DNA of 28,500 nt. It comes from Cryptomeria japonica (taxonomy: Eukaryota; Streptophyta; Pinopsida; Cupressales; Cupressaceae). Under the pieces are notes generated by a model that had not been told where the DNA came from, did not search any database, and worked only from the letters and a program-made list of their open reading frames with translations. The position numbers were made by a program, and so were the translations under genes. The stretch covers positions 146,073,091-146,101,590 of the forward strand of contig NC_081406.1 in NCBI RefSeq assembly GCF_030272615.1. Direction: 5' to 3'. Positions 1 to 9,590 of this stretch are shown piece by piece (within the stretch, counting starts at the first letter, position 1; each line of letters starts with the position of its first letter).

Positions 1-360
1 ATGACCCCTAACGACATAATTTGGTGTCTTAAGGGGTCATATGGTGTCCTAAGGGGTTGTAGGACACAATATGACCCCTATGGACACCATAGGACCCATA
101 ACGACCCAATATGGGGTCATAAGAGGTTGTATACTATCCTTAGGGGTCATATGGTGTCCCATGACCCCTTAGGAGACAATATGACCCATAATGACACAAT
201 TTGGTGTCTTAAGGGGTCATATGGTGTTCGAAGGGGTTGTAGGACACAATATGACATGACCCCTTAGGACACCATAGGACCCATAACGACCCAATATGGT
301 GTCATAAGGGGTCGTATGTTGTCCTAAGGGGTCGTAGGACACAATATGACCCCTTAGGAC
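1..360. repeat. Palindromic tandem satellite, left block (90-bp subunit / 180-bp dimer)
   Basis: This is an array of imperfect ~90-bp subunits built from the word TATGACCCCTTAGGACACC and its reverse complement GGTGTCCTAAGGGGTCATA, alternating along one strand. Successive dimers start near 86 and 271 (spacing ~185 because of a few extra bases near 255). Translation is open only because the subunit length is a multiple of three and the words lack stops in that frame; I do not regard it as a gene. The block continues beyond the left window edge and resumes after the solo LTR at 1209. Confidence 0.93.
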
Positions 361-1208
361 TGTTAGATGCAATGACAGTCCCAAAGACGCTGAGAGGGGG
401 GGGGTGAATCAGTGTCTAACAGATTAATGGAATATTTGAACTTATTTATAACTTTAAAACTCAAATTAATGTACTGGTAAACAAGCAATAGTGCAGCAAA
501 GAGAAATAACAGAGACAACATAAATGCACACCATAACACAAGATATTTTGGCGAGGAAACCCGATGTGGGAAAAATCTCGGTGGGATTTATGACCCACAA
601 TATTTACTCACTGGCCAATATGAATAAATATTACTTACAATAGGGGCCTGCACATGCAGGAAAGCCAACAACCTAGAGCTCACTGCTCAATAGAAGAGTC
701 TCACAGACTACAAAATAAATAATTAAATCCAATACAATGTACTGCTCAAAATAGCATCTGCAATGCTTGATTCAGCACCGGTTTAAGCTCTGTCAGAAAC
801 CTTAACCCAAAACCTTGTCGGTGAATGATATTCACTTACATAACCTATCTGCCTTATTACAAAATCTTTACGCTATCTTCTACATAATATTCTTCTATTC
901 CATGCTATTTTGTTCTATTACAAAAATGACTTATTAGATCTCATACATATATGAGTCTTTACAAAACATCATGTTGTCTTACAAATAATTAATTACATTT
1001 ACAATATAATTCACATAAACAAAACTTTGTCTCATGTTGGCCTAAGTGCCGGTATACATCATTGCTGGTGTAATCTGGATGCCGATGAATGTGCCTGTCA
1101 ATGCTGGTAGATCATGTCTGTGTTGCCGATGAACTTGTACTACCTATTACCAGTTGGTTGCCATCAATGACAACATCAACCATTCTCATTGAGTGTAGAA
1201 TTCCAACA
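361..1208 (-). mobile_element. Solo LTR (S1) of a Ty1/copia-type element, inserted in the satellite
   Basis: The 848-bp segment interrupts the satellite and is flanked by the perfect 5-bp duplication AGGAC (356-360 and 1209-1213). On the plus strand it begins TGTTAGATG and ends TTCCAACA, so it reads TGTTGG...TAACA on the minus strand, as an LTR should. It has the G-run plus GTGAATCAG near the U5 end (396-410), the inverted repeat CCTGCACATGCAGG (647-660) and a GGAAAA...GTGGGA block seen in the other LTRs here. A TATA-like stretch (minus strand) lies near 945-955. No internal coding or second LTR is present, so it is a recombination-derived solo LTR. It resembles the solo LTR at 23768-24548 in opposite orientation. 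Confidence 0.9.
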
Positions 1209-3088
1209 AGGACACCATAGGACCCATAACGACCCAATGTGGTGTCATAAGGGGTCGTATGTTGTCCTTAGGGGTCATATGGTGTCCCATGACCCCTTAG
1301 GATACAATATGACCCATAACAACACAATTTGGTGTCTTAAGGGGTCATATAGTGTCCTAAGTGGTTGTAGGACACAATATGACCCCTTAGGACACTATAT
1401 GACCCCTACGACACCATATGGTGTCTTAAGGGGTTGTATGTTGTCCTTAGGGGTCATATGGTGTCCCATGACCCCTTAGGACATCATATGACCAATAATG
1501 ACACAATTTGGTGTCTTAAGGGGTCATATGGTGTTCTAAGGGGTCGTAGGACACAATATGACCCCTTAGGACACCATATGACCCCTTAAGACACCAAATT
1601 GTGTCGTTAGGGGTCATATAGTGTCCTAAGGTGTCGTAGGACACAATATGACCCTTTAGGACACCATAGGAGCCATAATGACCAATATAGTGTTATAAGA
1701 GGTTGTATATTGTCCTTAAGGGTCATATGATGTCCCATGATCACTTAGGACACCATATGACCCATAACGACATAATTTGGTGTCTTAAGGGGTCATATGG
1801 TGTTCTAAGGGGTCGTAGGACACAATATGACCCCTTAGGACACCATATGACCCCTAATGACACCATATGGTGTCATAAGGTATCGTATGTTGTCCTTAGG
1901 GGTCATGTAGTGTCCCATGACCCTTTAGGACACCAAAGGACCCATAACGACACAATTTGGTATCTTGAGGGGTCATATGGTGTCCTAAGGGGTTGTAGGA
2001 CATAATATGACCCCTTGGGACACCATATGACCCCTTAAGACACCAAATATTCTTGTTAGGGGTCATATAGTGTCCTAAGGGGTTGTAGGACACAATATGA
2101 CCCTTTAGGACACCATAGGACCCATAACAACCCAATATGGTGTCATAAGGGGTTGTATGTTGTTCCTAGGGGCCATATTGTGTCCTACGACCCCTTAGGA
2201 CACCATATGACTCCCAATGACACAATTTGGTGTCTTAAGGGGTCATATGGTGTCCTAAGGGGTCGTAGGACACAATATGACCCTTGGAACAACATACGAC
2301 CCCTTAGGACACCATATGACCCCTAATGACACAATTTGGTGTCTTAAGGGGTCATATGGTGTCCTAAGGGGTCATAGGACACAATATGACCCCTATGGAC
2401 ACCATAGGACCCATAACGACCCAATATGGTGTCATAAGAGGTCGTATGTTGTCCTTAGGGGTCATATGGTGTCCCATGACCCCTTAGGATACAATATGAC
2501 CCATAACAACACAATTTGGTGTCTTAAGGGGTCATATGGTGTCCTAAGAGGTCATAGGGCACAATATGACCCCTTAGGACACCATAGGACCCATAACGAC
2601 CCAATATGGTGTCATAAGGGATCGTATGTTGTCCTTAGGGGTCATATGGTGTCCCATGACCCCTTAGGACACAATATGACCCAGAACAACAACATTTGGT
2701 ATCTTAAGGTGTCATATGGTGTCCTTAGGGGTTGTAGGACAGAGTATGACCCCTTAGGACACCATAGTACCCATAATGACCCAATATGGTGTCTTAAGGG
2801 GTCATATGGTGTCCTAAGGGGTCTTAGGACACAATATGACTGCTTAGGACACCATATGACCCCTCAGGACACCATATGGTGTCATAAGGGGTCATATGAC
2901 CCATAACGACACCTAATAGAGTTGTAAAGGGTCATATTGTGTCCTAAGGGGTCATATGTTGTCTTAAAGGGGTCATATGACACAATATGACCCATAATGA
3001 CACAATTTGGCATCTTAAGGGGTTATATGGTGTCCTAATTGGTTGTAGGACACAATATGACCCCTTAGGACACCATAGGACCCATAAT
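1209..3088. repeat. Palindromic tandem satellite, main block
   Basis: This is the continuation of the left block, roughly 21 subunits of ~90 bp. A 180-bp period is exact in places: the bases at 2401-2460 recur at 2581-2640 with only two differences, and half a period away (2491) the same word order recurs with more divergence. With the left block the array is about 2.24 kb. Because the two half-units are near reverse complements, long inverted repeats occur throughout. It ends abruptly at 3088 in CCCATAAT, where a CT microsatellite starts. The open frame over 2277-2906 repeats every 60 codons and is repeat-derived. Confidence 0.93.
1501..1604. repeat. Near-perfect hairpin in the satellite, 45-bp arms, 14-nt loop
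   Basis: The left arm is 1501-1545, the loop 1546-1559 and the right arm 1560-1604. The arms are reverse complements over 45 bases with one mismatch. Similarity continues outward at lower identity (about 10 of 13 bases beyond each end). A shorter version of the same structure lies at 1789-1854 (26-bp arms, one mismatch, same 14-nt loop). Confidence 0.92.
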
Positions 3089-3169
3089 CTCTCTCTCCCT
3101 CTCCCCTAATCTCTCTATCTCTCTCTCTCCCTTCCCTCTCCCCATTTCTCTCTCCCTTCACGCTCCCCA

Positions 3170-3202
<33 letters not shown>

Positions 3203-3244
3203 CCCCTTTCTCTCCCCCCTAATCTCTCTATCTCTCTCTCCCTT

Positions 3245-3281
<37 letters not shown>

Positions 3282-3294
3282 ATCTCTTTATCTT
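3089..3294. repeat. CT-rich compound microsatellite with a TA tract
   Basis: Pyrimidine-only plus-strand sequence (CTCTCT with CCC interruptions) contains a (TA)n tract at 3184-3202 and a long pure CT run at about 3248-3278. It directly abuts the end of the satellite array. Confidence 0.95.
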
Positions 3295-4245
3295 AATATA
3301 TTAATAAACAATAGATTAATTATGTGCAAATTTAGTTAGTGAATTTACTTACTAACATCGGATATCCGATTTTTGTTGTACAATTTTCAAATTTCAAATT
3401 TTGGCTCGGGAATGCTTTGGGATTTGGCTTGGAAGTGACCAGCCTGGAAAGTCAACTAAAAAAATGTGTTTTTTAGTATTCCTTGATTTTTTAGACTTTA
3501 CACTGATGTCTCACGACTTTTTTTGTAGCCAAAATTGATAAAACAAAAAGGGGTTTTTAAGGACATTCTCAGCTTTCCAACAATATAAGGCTTGTCTTAT
3601 TTTGACTTTAATAAATAATTATTATTTATTTTCTAATTGAATTCTGACAATAGTCCTGATTGATAGACTGATTGAAAAACACTCATAACTTTCAAATGGT
3701 ATAACATTTTTTGAATCTGAAACATGCATCACATCCTATGCTTTGTCTACTATAGGGAAAAATTTAAAAAAATTAAATTTCATAAGGTTTTGACCAAGTT
3801 AAGGTGGTCAGACGTAGGAGTTTCTGAATTTCTAAAAATCTGTAGTAAAAAAATTATAAATAATTATTCACTTTATAAAAAATTATAAAAAAATATGTGT
3901 CACATCCGGACATGAGTCTAATACTTATATTATAAATATCATAAAAAAATATTATGATTTGATTGTGATTAGGGTGGTCAGACATAGGTCTACTTCTTAT
4001 CTTTTTCCTGAAATTTTAATACCACTGCATTGAAATTTGAAATTTTCATCAAATAGGATTTTTTTTTCAAAAAACAACTAGTAGCTTAGAAACTACATTC
4101 AATTTTCTATAGATTCTCTTCTTACATATTTTAAAAATAATGATCACAACTTATTCAAATTTTTATTTCAAGTTGCATAACTCTGATTTTCTGAAATTTC
4201 ATTGCCACTTAAGGCCTTTTTTGGCACACCATGATCCTGCACATA
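3295..4245. other. AT-rich DNA without a recognisable gene; contains a degenerate ~170-bp duplication
   Basis: I see no coding sequence here. A word near 3730-3818 (CACATCC ... GGTGGTCAGACGTAGG) recurs at 3901-3988 (CACATCC ... GGTGGTCAGACATAGG), spaced 170-171 bp, so part of it is an old tandem duplication. It ends at 4245, where copia RNase H coding sequence begins without an LTR. It could be a decayed repeat of another class; I cannot identify it. Confidence 0.5.
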
Positions 4246-5517
4246 CCCATGTGCTCTTCCGGTCATCATCACCTACCCAATCTGCATCTGTATATGCACA
4301 TAAAGTAAAGTCATCATCTTTAGGGTGTCATAAACCATATTCAGTTGTACCTTGCAAATATCAGAATATCCTTTTTATTTTAGTTTCATGATTTTCTCTT
4401 GGATTACTTTCAAATGTTGATACAATACTAACTGCATTCATTATATCTGGTATAGTTTGAGTTAAATATAGCAAACCACCAATCATGGATTTATATCTTG
4501 TAGAATTTACTGAAGGGGATACATCCTTAAGTGACGAGTTTTCACTTGTAACCATAGGAGTACTAACAAGTTTATAATTTTCCATACCAAATTTCTTCAA
4601 CAATTCCCTTAGATACTTAGTTTGACAAATAAAGATGCCTTTGTCAGTCTGAGTAATCTGCAAACCTAAAAAAAATTTTATTTCTCTAGTCATAGACATT
4701 TCAAATTCACTCTGCATATTATCAGAAAATTCCATGCACAATTTTTCTTCACCTCCAAAAATGATATCATCAACAAATACTTCAATAATCAGAATATCAT
4801 CATTAGTGATATTATAATATAGGTTACTGTTGGCATTACCTTTTATAAAATCAAGCTTCAAAAGATACTTATCCAACCTTTCATACCAAGCTCTAGGAGC
4901 TTGTTTTAGTCCATATAGGTGTTTCCTTAATCTACAAACCATATTTTTGTTATCTATTAATAAAAATCCATCTGGTTGCTCAATAAAGACTTCCTCTTCA
5001 AGTTCTCCATTCAGAAATGCACACTTAACATCCATCTGATAGACCTTGTAGTTCTTATAGGCTGCATAAGCAAGAAATAGTCTAACAGCTTCAATTCTAG
5101 CTACCGGTGCAAAAGTTTCAACATAATCAATTCCTTCCTTCTAAGAATATCCTTTGCAAACCAATCTAGCCTTGTTTCTTACAACTTGTCCATACTCATT
5201 CAGTTTGTTTCTAAAAACACATTTAGTTCCAATAACAGTCTTATTTTTAGGTCAGGGAACCAAAGTCCAAGTATTGTTCTTTTCTATCTGATCTAATTCA
5301 TCTTCCATAGCTTCATCCCACATTCATCTTTAAAAGCTTCAATTACTGATGCGAGTTCAATCTGAGAAATGAAACATACCTCTTGATTTGGTAGTCTTCT
5401 TCTTGTCATAATTCCCATGTTTTTGTTTCCAATGATCTAATTTTCAAAATGATTTAGCCTTACATACCTTGGTGTTTTCTAATTTTCAGGTTCTCTGTGT
5501 TATTCTTCAATTATAAT
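4246..5517 (-). pseudogene. Element B reverse transcriptase and start of RNase H (broken)
   Basis: A 225-codon open stretch (4361-5035) is a copia reverse transcriptase core. It holds the first catalytic Asp in the YQMDVKCAF motif at its upstream edge, the [12 protein letters not shown] motif, and the catalytic Asp pair in FVDDIIFGG. The C-terminal part has the TRYKSMIGGLLYLTQT stretch typical of the family. Downstream the frame continues with stops into the first RNase H Asp region (AYTDADWVGD) and is cut off after DRKST at 4246. Upstream, 5036-5517 carries the finger/connection region with several in-frame stops, plus a small deletion around 5310-5335. RT would copy element RNA in virus-like particles; this copy cannot be expressed whole. 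Confidence 0.9.
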
Positions 5518-6547
5518 TCAGTTTTCTGATGATGTCGGGGTATCTGGTTCAGTATTTTGTTCCAGTACAGGCACTACCGGTTCAATTATGATCATTTCCA
5601 CTGCTGGTTCACTATCATAAGATTTAGCTTGGCCTTTGTATTGCTCACCCACTTTCACATTAGCACTGGCCACAATTCTCTGCAATCTTTTGTTATAACA
5701 TCTATATTCTTTTCTTTTAGTGGAATAACCAAGAAATATTCCTTCATCACATCTAGATTCAAACTTTCCAATGGAATCATCTCTTTTGATATAACACTTA
5801 CTTCCAAAGATTCTGAAATATTTAAGAGTAGGAGAATGACCAAACCATAATTCATAAGGTGTCTTACTGGTATCTCCCTTGATATAAAATCTATTGAATG
5901 TATAAACCACTATACTTATTGCTTCTCTCCAGTAGATATGAGGCAAATTAGCTTCCATCATCATGCTTTTGGCTACATCCAAAATGGTTCTGTTCTTTCT
6001 TTCCACAAAGCCATTCTGCTAAGGTGTCCGAGTGCAGATAATTGTCTCCTAATGCAATTTTTCTCACAATAACTACTGAACCACCGAATGTGAATTCACC
6101 ACCTTGATCTGATCTCAGACACTTGATTTTCATTCCTATCTCTGTCTCAACCATAGCTTTAAAGATCTTGAATTTCTCAAAAGCTTCAGATTTCTCCCTT
6201 AGAAAAGCAAACCACATTATTCTAGAATAGTCATCAATGATTAACATGAAATATCTATCTCCTTGAAAGCTTCTTGTATTAGCACGACCACATAGGTCAG
6301 TATGAATCAAATCAAGAACATCATTAGATTTATCAGGTATGCTCTTAAAATAAGTTCTGATTTGCTTACCCATTTGACATTCTTTACATACCGGATTATG
6401 AGGCTTCACAATCTTAGGTAAATCTCTAACTGCCTTAGTTGAACTGATCTTTACAATGCAATCAAAATTTATATGACCCAACCTCTTGTGCCATAGCCAA
6501 CTTTCATCAATATGTGCAATCAAACATGTCTTTTCACTAGAGTTCAA
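5518..6547 (-). pseudogene. Element B integrase (frameshifted)
   Basis: Two overlapping reading frames cover a copia integrase. The upstream frame (5948-6547) has the zinc-binding HHCC set (H in WHKRLGH, and C-x2-C in VCKECQMGK), the first catalytic Asp in LIHTDLCG and the second in LRSDQGGEF. The frame is lost soon after GGEF near 6070. The other frame (5518-6006) resumes with the catalytic Glu in VERKNRT, then the C-terminal region with PYELWFGH and GSKCYIKRD motifs characteristic of copia integrases. All DDE residues are readable, but no single frame holds them. Confidence 0.88.
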
Positions 6548-6867
6548 ATGAAAGATGTTACCTTTTGTCTATGTACTGGTTGCAATCTCCAATCTTGATT
6601 TGCTAATGATTTTGCACTTTCCATCCTTGAATTGTAATTGAAATTCTTTATCTACCAACTATCCTACACTCACAAGATTATTCTTCAGACCTTCAACATA
6701 ATAGACATTATCAATGTTATGCTTACCATCCAATGAAATGGTTCCTCTTCCTTTGATCATGCATGCCTTGTTATTACCAAATCTAACTTGACCACCATCA
6801 AATTATTATAGGGTTAGAAACTTCCCTTTATTACCTGTCATATGATGAGAACATCCACTGTCTATTA
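6548..6867 (-). pseudogene. Element B protease and pre-integrase linker (split by element A)
   Basis: This begins with the aspartic protease active-site triad Asp-Ser-Gly in IDSGCSHHMTG, immediately next to the end of element A's LTR. It continues through VRFGN and SLDGKHN to the pre-integrase linker. Two consecutive stops follow the KFLTL segment, and further stops occur near 6662 and 6572. The missing upstream residues (DEWVI) lie at 21840-21860 on the other side of element A. Confidence 0.85.
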
Positions 6868-9233
6868 TATTAGGATAATTGGTGAACAATTGAGGGGAGG
6901 GGTGAATCAGTTGTTAACAGATTATGTTAACCAAACCACTTAATAACCTTTAACCAAAGCACATAAACATTGAATACTGGAATAGCAGAAACAGATATCG
7001 GTAAGCAATAAAACTTAAGAATGAAACAAAGAATTAACACAATGCAACCATACCACATAACACCATGATTTGTACATGGAAAACCCAGAAAGGGAAAAAC
7101 CACAGTGGGAAGCCTACCCATAGTCAGATGATACTTCTACAGAAAGTATGTGATACAATGAGGGGCCTGCACATGCAGGAAGGAACACTGCCTAGAGCAT
7201 ACTACTCATTTCAAAATAATCTCACTGACTACAGAGAGGTTATAACCACCTCAAGATAAATGGACAACAATCTAGAATAATGAACTGCCAGAGATAGCAT
7301 CTACCATGCCTGATTACAGTCATGGTTAAGCTCAATACCGGAGGACTTTGACCTCTTCCTTAAACCCAATTCGATCACCTATGATCGACTAAATATCTTT
7401 CACATATGATATTGCATTCCATGACCATGATACACTTATTTAATTCCCATACCATATCTATGATCTATAATGAGATCTTACATCATTTATACAAACCCTA
7501 AGGCCTAAACCAATTACGTTAGCCACCTAAAGATATTACAATAAGATCATTACATACATCCATATTACAATGATATGCCATGTCGGCTTAACACCAAAAC
7601 AACAATAACCAATCTATAAATCATCCCGGTAACATGTAGAGAACACGTTAACATGATACCAGTCCATAACCTAGATAGGTACCAGAACTAATCTGGGTCC
7701 ACCACGCCAAAGTGATGTCTTCAATCAGTTGAGGCATGATCAAGGATCACCTTTTGCATCCTGAATTCCATCTAGAAGTCGCACTTGATAGCTCTCATAC
7801 TAATATGTTTAGTACAGATGCCAAGCTAACAAGATGAGGGGGGGGGGGGGGTGAATCATACAAACTTAATCTTCCATAAAAATAATAGATTCAACCTCGG
7901 TAAACTTATGAGAAAAATTGTAAAGCATCCAAACTCATAAACAGATAAGATCACACAACATATAACACCAGATTTAACGTGGAAACCCAAATAGGGAAAA
8001 ACCACTATGGGATTTCGGACCCACTAAGAAATATACTCTTCTAGAGTATCCTCGGTTAAAAGCAAATCTTGTTAAAGATTACAAACACATTGCTAGATGT
8101 GACCTAGTTAAGGGATTTCCCTCAGATCTGTTAGGATCTTCACCTTGTTAGAGGTGACCTTGTTAAAGGATTTCAAACACTCAATCTGAATGTTACCTTG
8201 CTAGAGGGTTTTACAAATAAGACTGTTAAGTCCACTCGGTTAAGAGATTTTCTGTCACTTCACAAAATAACAGTAATAAAATATATCTGCAACTTCACAT
8301 CTACAAATGCTAAAGCAGATTCTTATTTTCTCAATACAATCTTAGTCATAGGACTTATCTTGTCCCTCTGCTGGGCTCTATACTCTGTTATCAAAACAGA
8401 TCTTCAAGCTTCTGTGCTTGGTAATCACTATGTAGCATTCATGTGCTTACACTTGCCCACATACATTGTTTATCAACAGTTCTTTATTTATAAACAATTT
8501 TCCAACCGCTTAATCTCCTTGATCACATTTTCCATGATCAATCATAGCCATCAGATATTCAAACTCATCAAATCATACTGCTTATGATATGGTAAAGGAA
8601 AGTCAACATGAAGATCTACAGCACAGATTGATTCTTTTTGTGTCACTCACCGATATCTTTATACTCATCAAATCATACTGCTTATGATATGGCAACATCA
8701 TACTGAATGAGAAAATCAATTTCTTGACATCAATGACAAAATAATAATGTTAAGATAGTGAACATCCTTAATCAGTTATATCCATAGTCATCAACAACCT
8801 TCTCACTATCCTTATTGAAATGCCAACAATCTCGCTTTGTAATTAGAATGCCAACAATCTCCTTTGTCTGTTATAATGCCAACAACACCAACACCACTTA
8901 GCATTTTATCAATGTTTCTCAGTGAAAGCTTTTCCGGTTAAACCTTGAACCCATACCGGTAAGGGTTTACAAGAGTGTATGATAGCATATGATCACAAAG
9001 TCAATACCAATTGACCAAAGAATGCTCCAGAAGCATGTAACACATAAAACCAAACATACTTGATTGATCCAAACATGCTGAAAGTGTCCAATAGATAGCC
9101 CCTTCTATCGGTAACACTAGATATTCTACCAGTAACCAAAACTCATATGTCAGTAACCAACCATAACAACTAGTGTTTCATCAATGACAAAACATAAATG
9201 CAACACATAATCAATTCATCCATATTTCCAACA
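6868..9233 (-). repeat. Element A 3' LTR, split by solo LTR S2
   Basis: It matches the 5' LTR at 20559-21839 over 6868-7785 and 8885-9233. Net length without S2 is about 1,262 bp against 1,281 bp for the partner. The inner end reads TGTTGG (minus) next to the polypurine tract; the outer end is TATTAGG where the partner has TGTTAGG, a mutated terminus. Internal landmarks are a G-run with GTGAATCAG near 6895-6910, CCTGCACATGCAGG at 7166-7179 and a TATA box (TATAAAT on minus) at 7485-7491. U3 is at the high-coordinate end. Confidence 0.9.
7786..8884 (-). mobile_element. Solo LTR (S2) of a distinct copia-like family, inside element A's 3' LTR
   Basis: This 1,099-bp block is absent from element A's other LTR. 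It begins TGATAGCTC and ends AATGCCAACA (plus strand), so it reads TGTTGGCATT...TATCA on the minus strand. Flanks GCACT (7781-7785) and ACACC (8885-8889) differ by two transitions; the intact A LTR has ACACC, so a decayed 5-bp target duplication fits. It holds a 14-base G-run before GTGAATC (7838-7858), the GGGAAAAACCAC block (7993-8004), a degenerate short-repeat zone (~8040-8240), a 30-bp duplication (8563-8592 and 8663-8692) and two extra 28-bp terminal cassettes (8825-8880). The open frame at 8198-8587 is chance. Confidence 0.82.
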
Positions 9234-9590
9234 ATCTCCCCCTTTGGCATTGATAGAAACACTAGATTTGAAAAACATCTAAGTACCAAGAAATGTCAAA
9301 CAAATCTCCCTTTGTGGAAGACAACCGACAATCTCCTCTATATAGCTTTGAATATCAATAAATCCCCCCTTATAAATAATATTTCTATGAATTTCTGAAT
9401 TTATTTTTCACATCACTATCTCCCCCCCTTTGACATCAATGCCAAAAATCTAACAAAAATATCAAAGCAAGAATATAAACCTCTGAATCTCAAAGCTGAC
9501 TACTCCTCCTGAGTAGTAGCACCACTCATCAGTGTCAGAATGAATAGTATCTCTAATAATGCATGCCAGACTAATGCCAAACCGCATCAC
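9234..9590 (-). other. Element A 3' untranslated region with polypurine tract and PPT-like copies
   Basis: Between the polyprotein stop (9591-9593) and the 3' LTR lies ~357 bp without coding. The polypurine tract (minus strand purines) is 9235-9247, directly next to the LTR, and would prime plus-strand DNA synthesis. Similar tracts recur at about 9304-9314, 9331-9338, 9361-9369 and 9418-9431. Confidence 0.8.

Noticed and set aside
1-2906. Open frames of up to 209 codons in the satellite as a repeat-protein gene
   Set aside because: Frames stay open on both strands because the unit length is a multiple of three; the peptide merely mirrors the DNA repeat, and no start context or conserved domain is seen.
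1-3088. CRISPR-like array
   Set aside because: Units are contiguous degenerate tandem repeats with no unique spacers, in plant-type DNA.
4140-4391. 83-codon plus-strand frame crossing the B boundary
   Set aside because: It is antisense to RNase H/RT sequence of element B and straddles the truncation junction.
5557-5850. Plus-strand 97-codon frame
   Set aside because: It is antisense to element B's integrase, whose motifs are unmistakable on the minus strand.
8198-8587. 129-codon frame with hydrophobic stretches as a small membrane protein
   Set aside because: It lies wholly in solo LTR S2, has no family motif and is explained by AT-rich LTR sequence.
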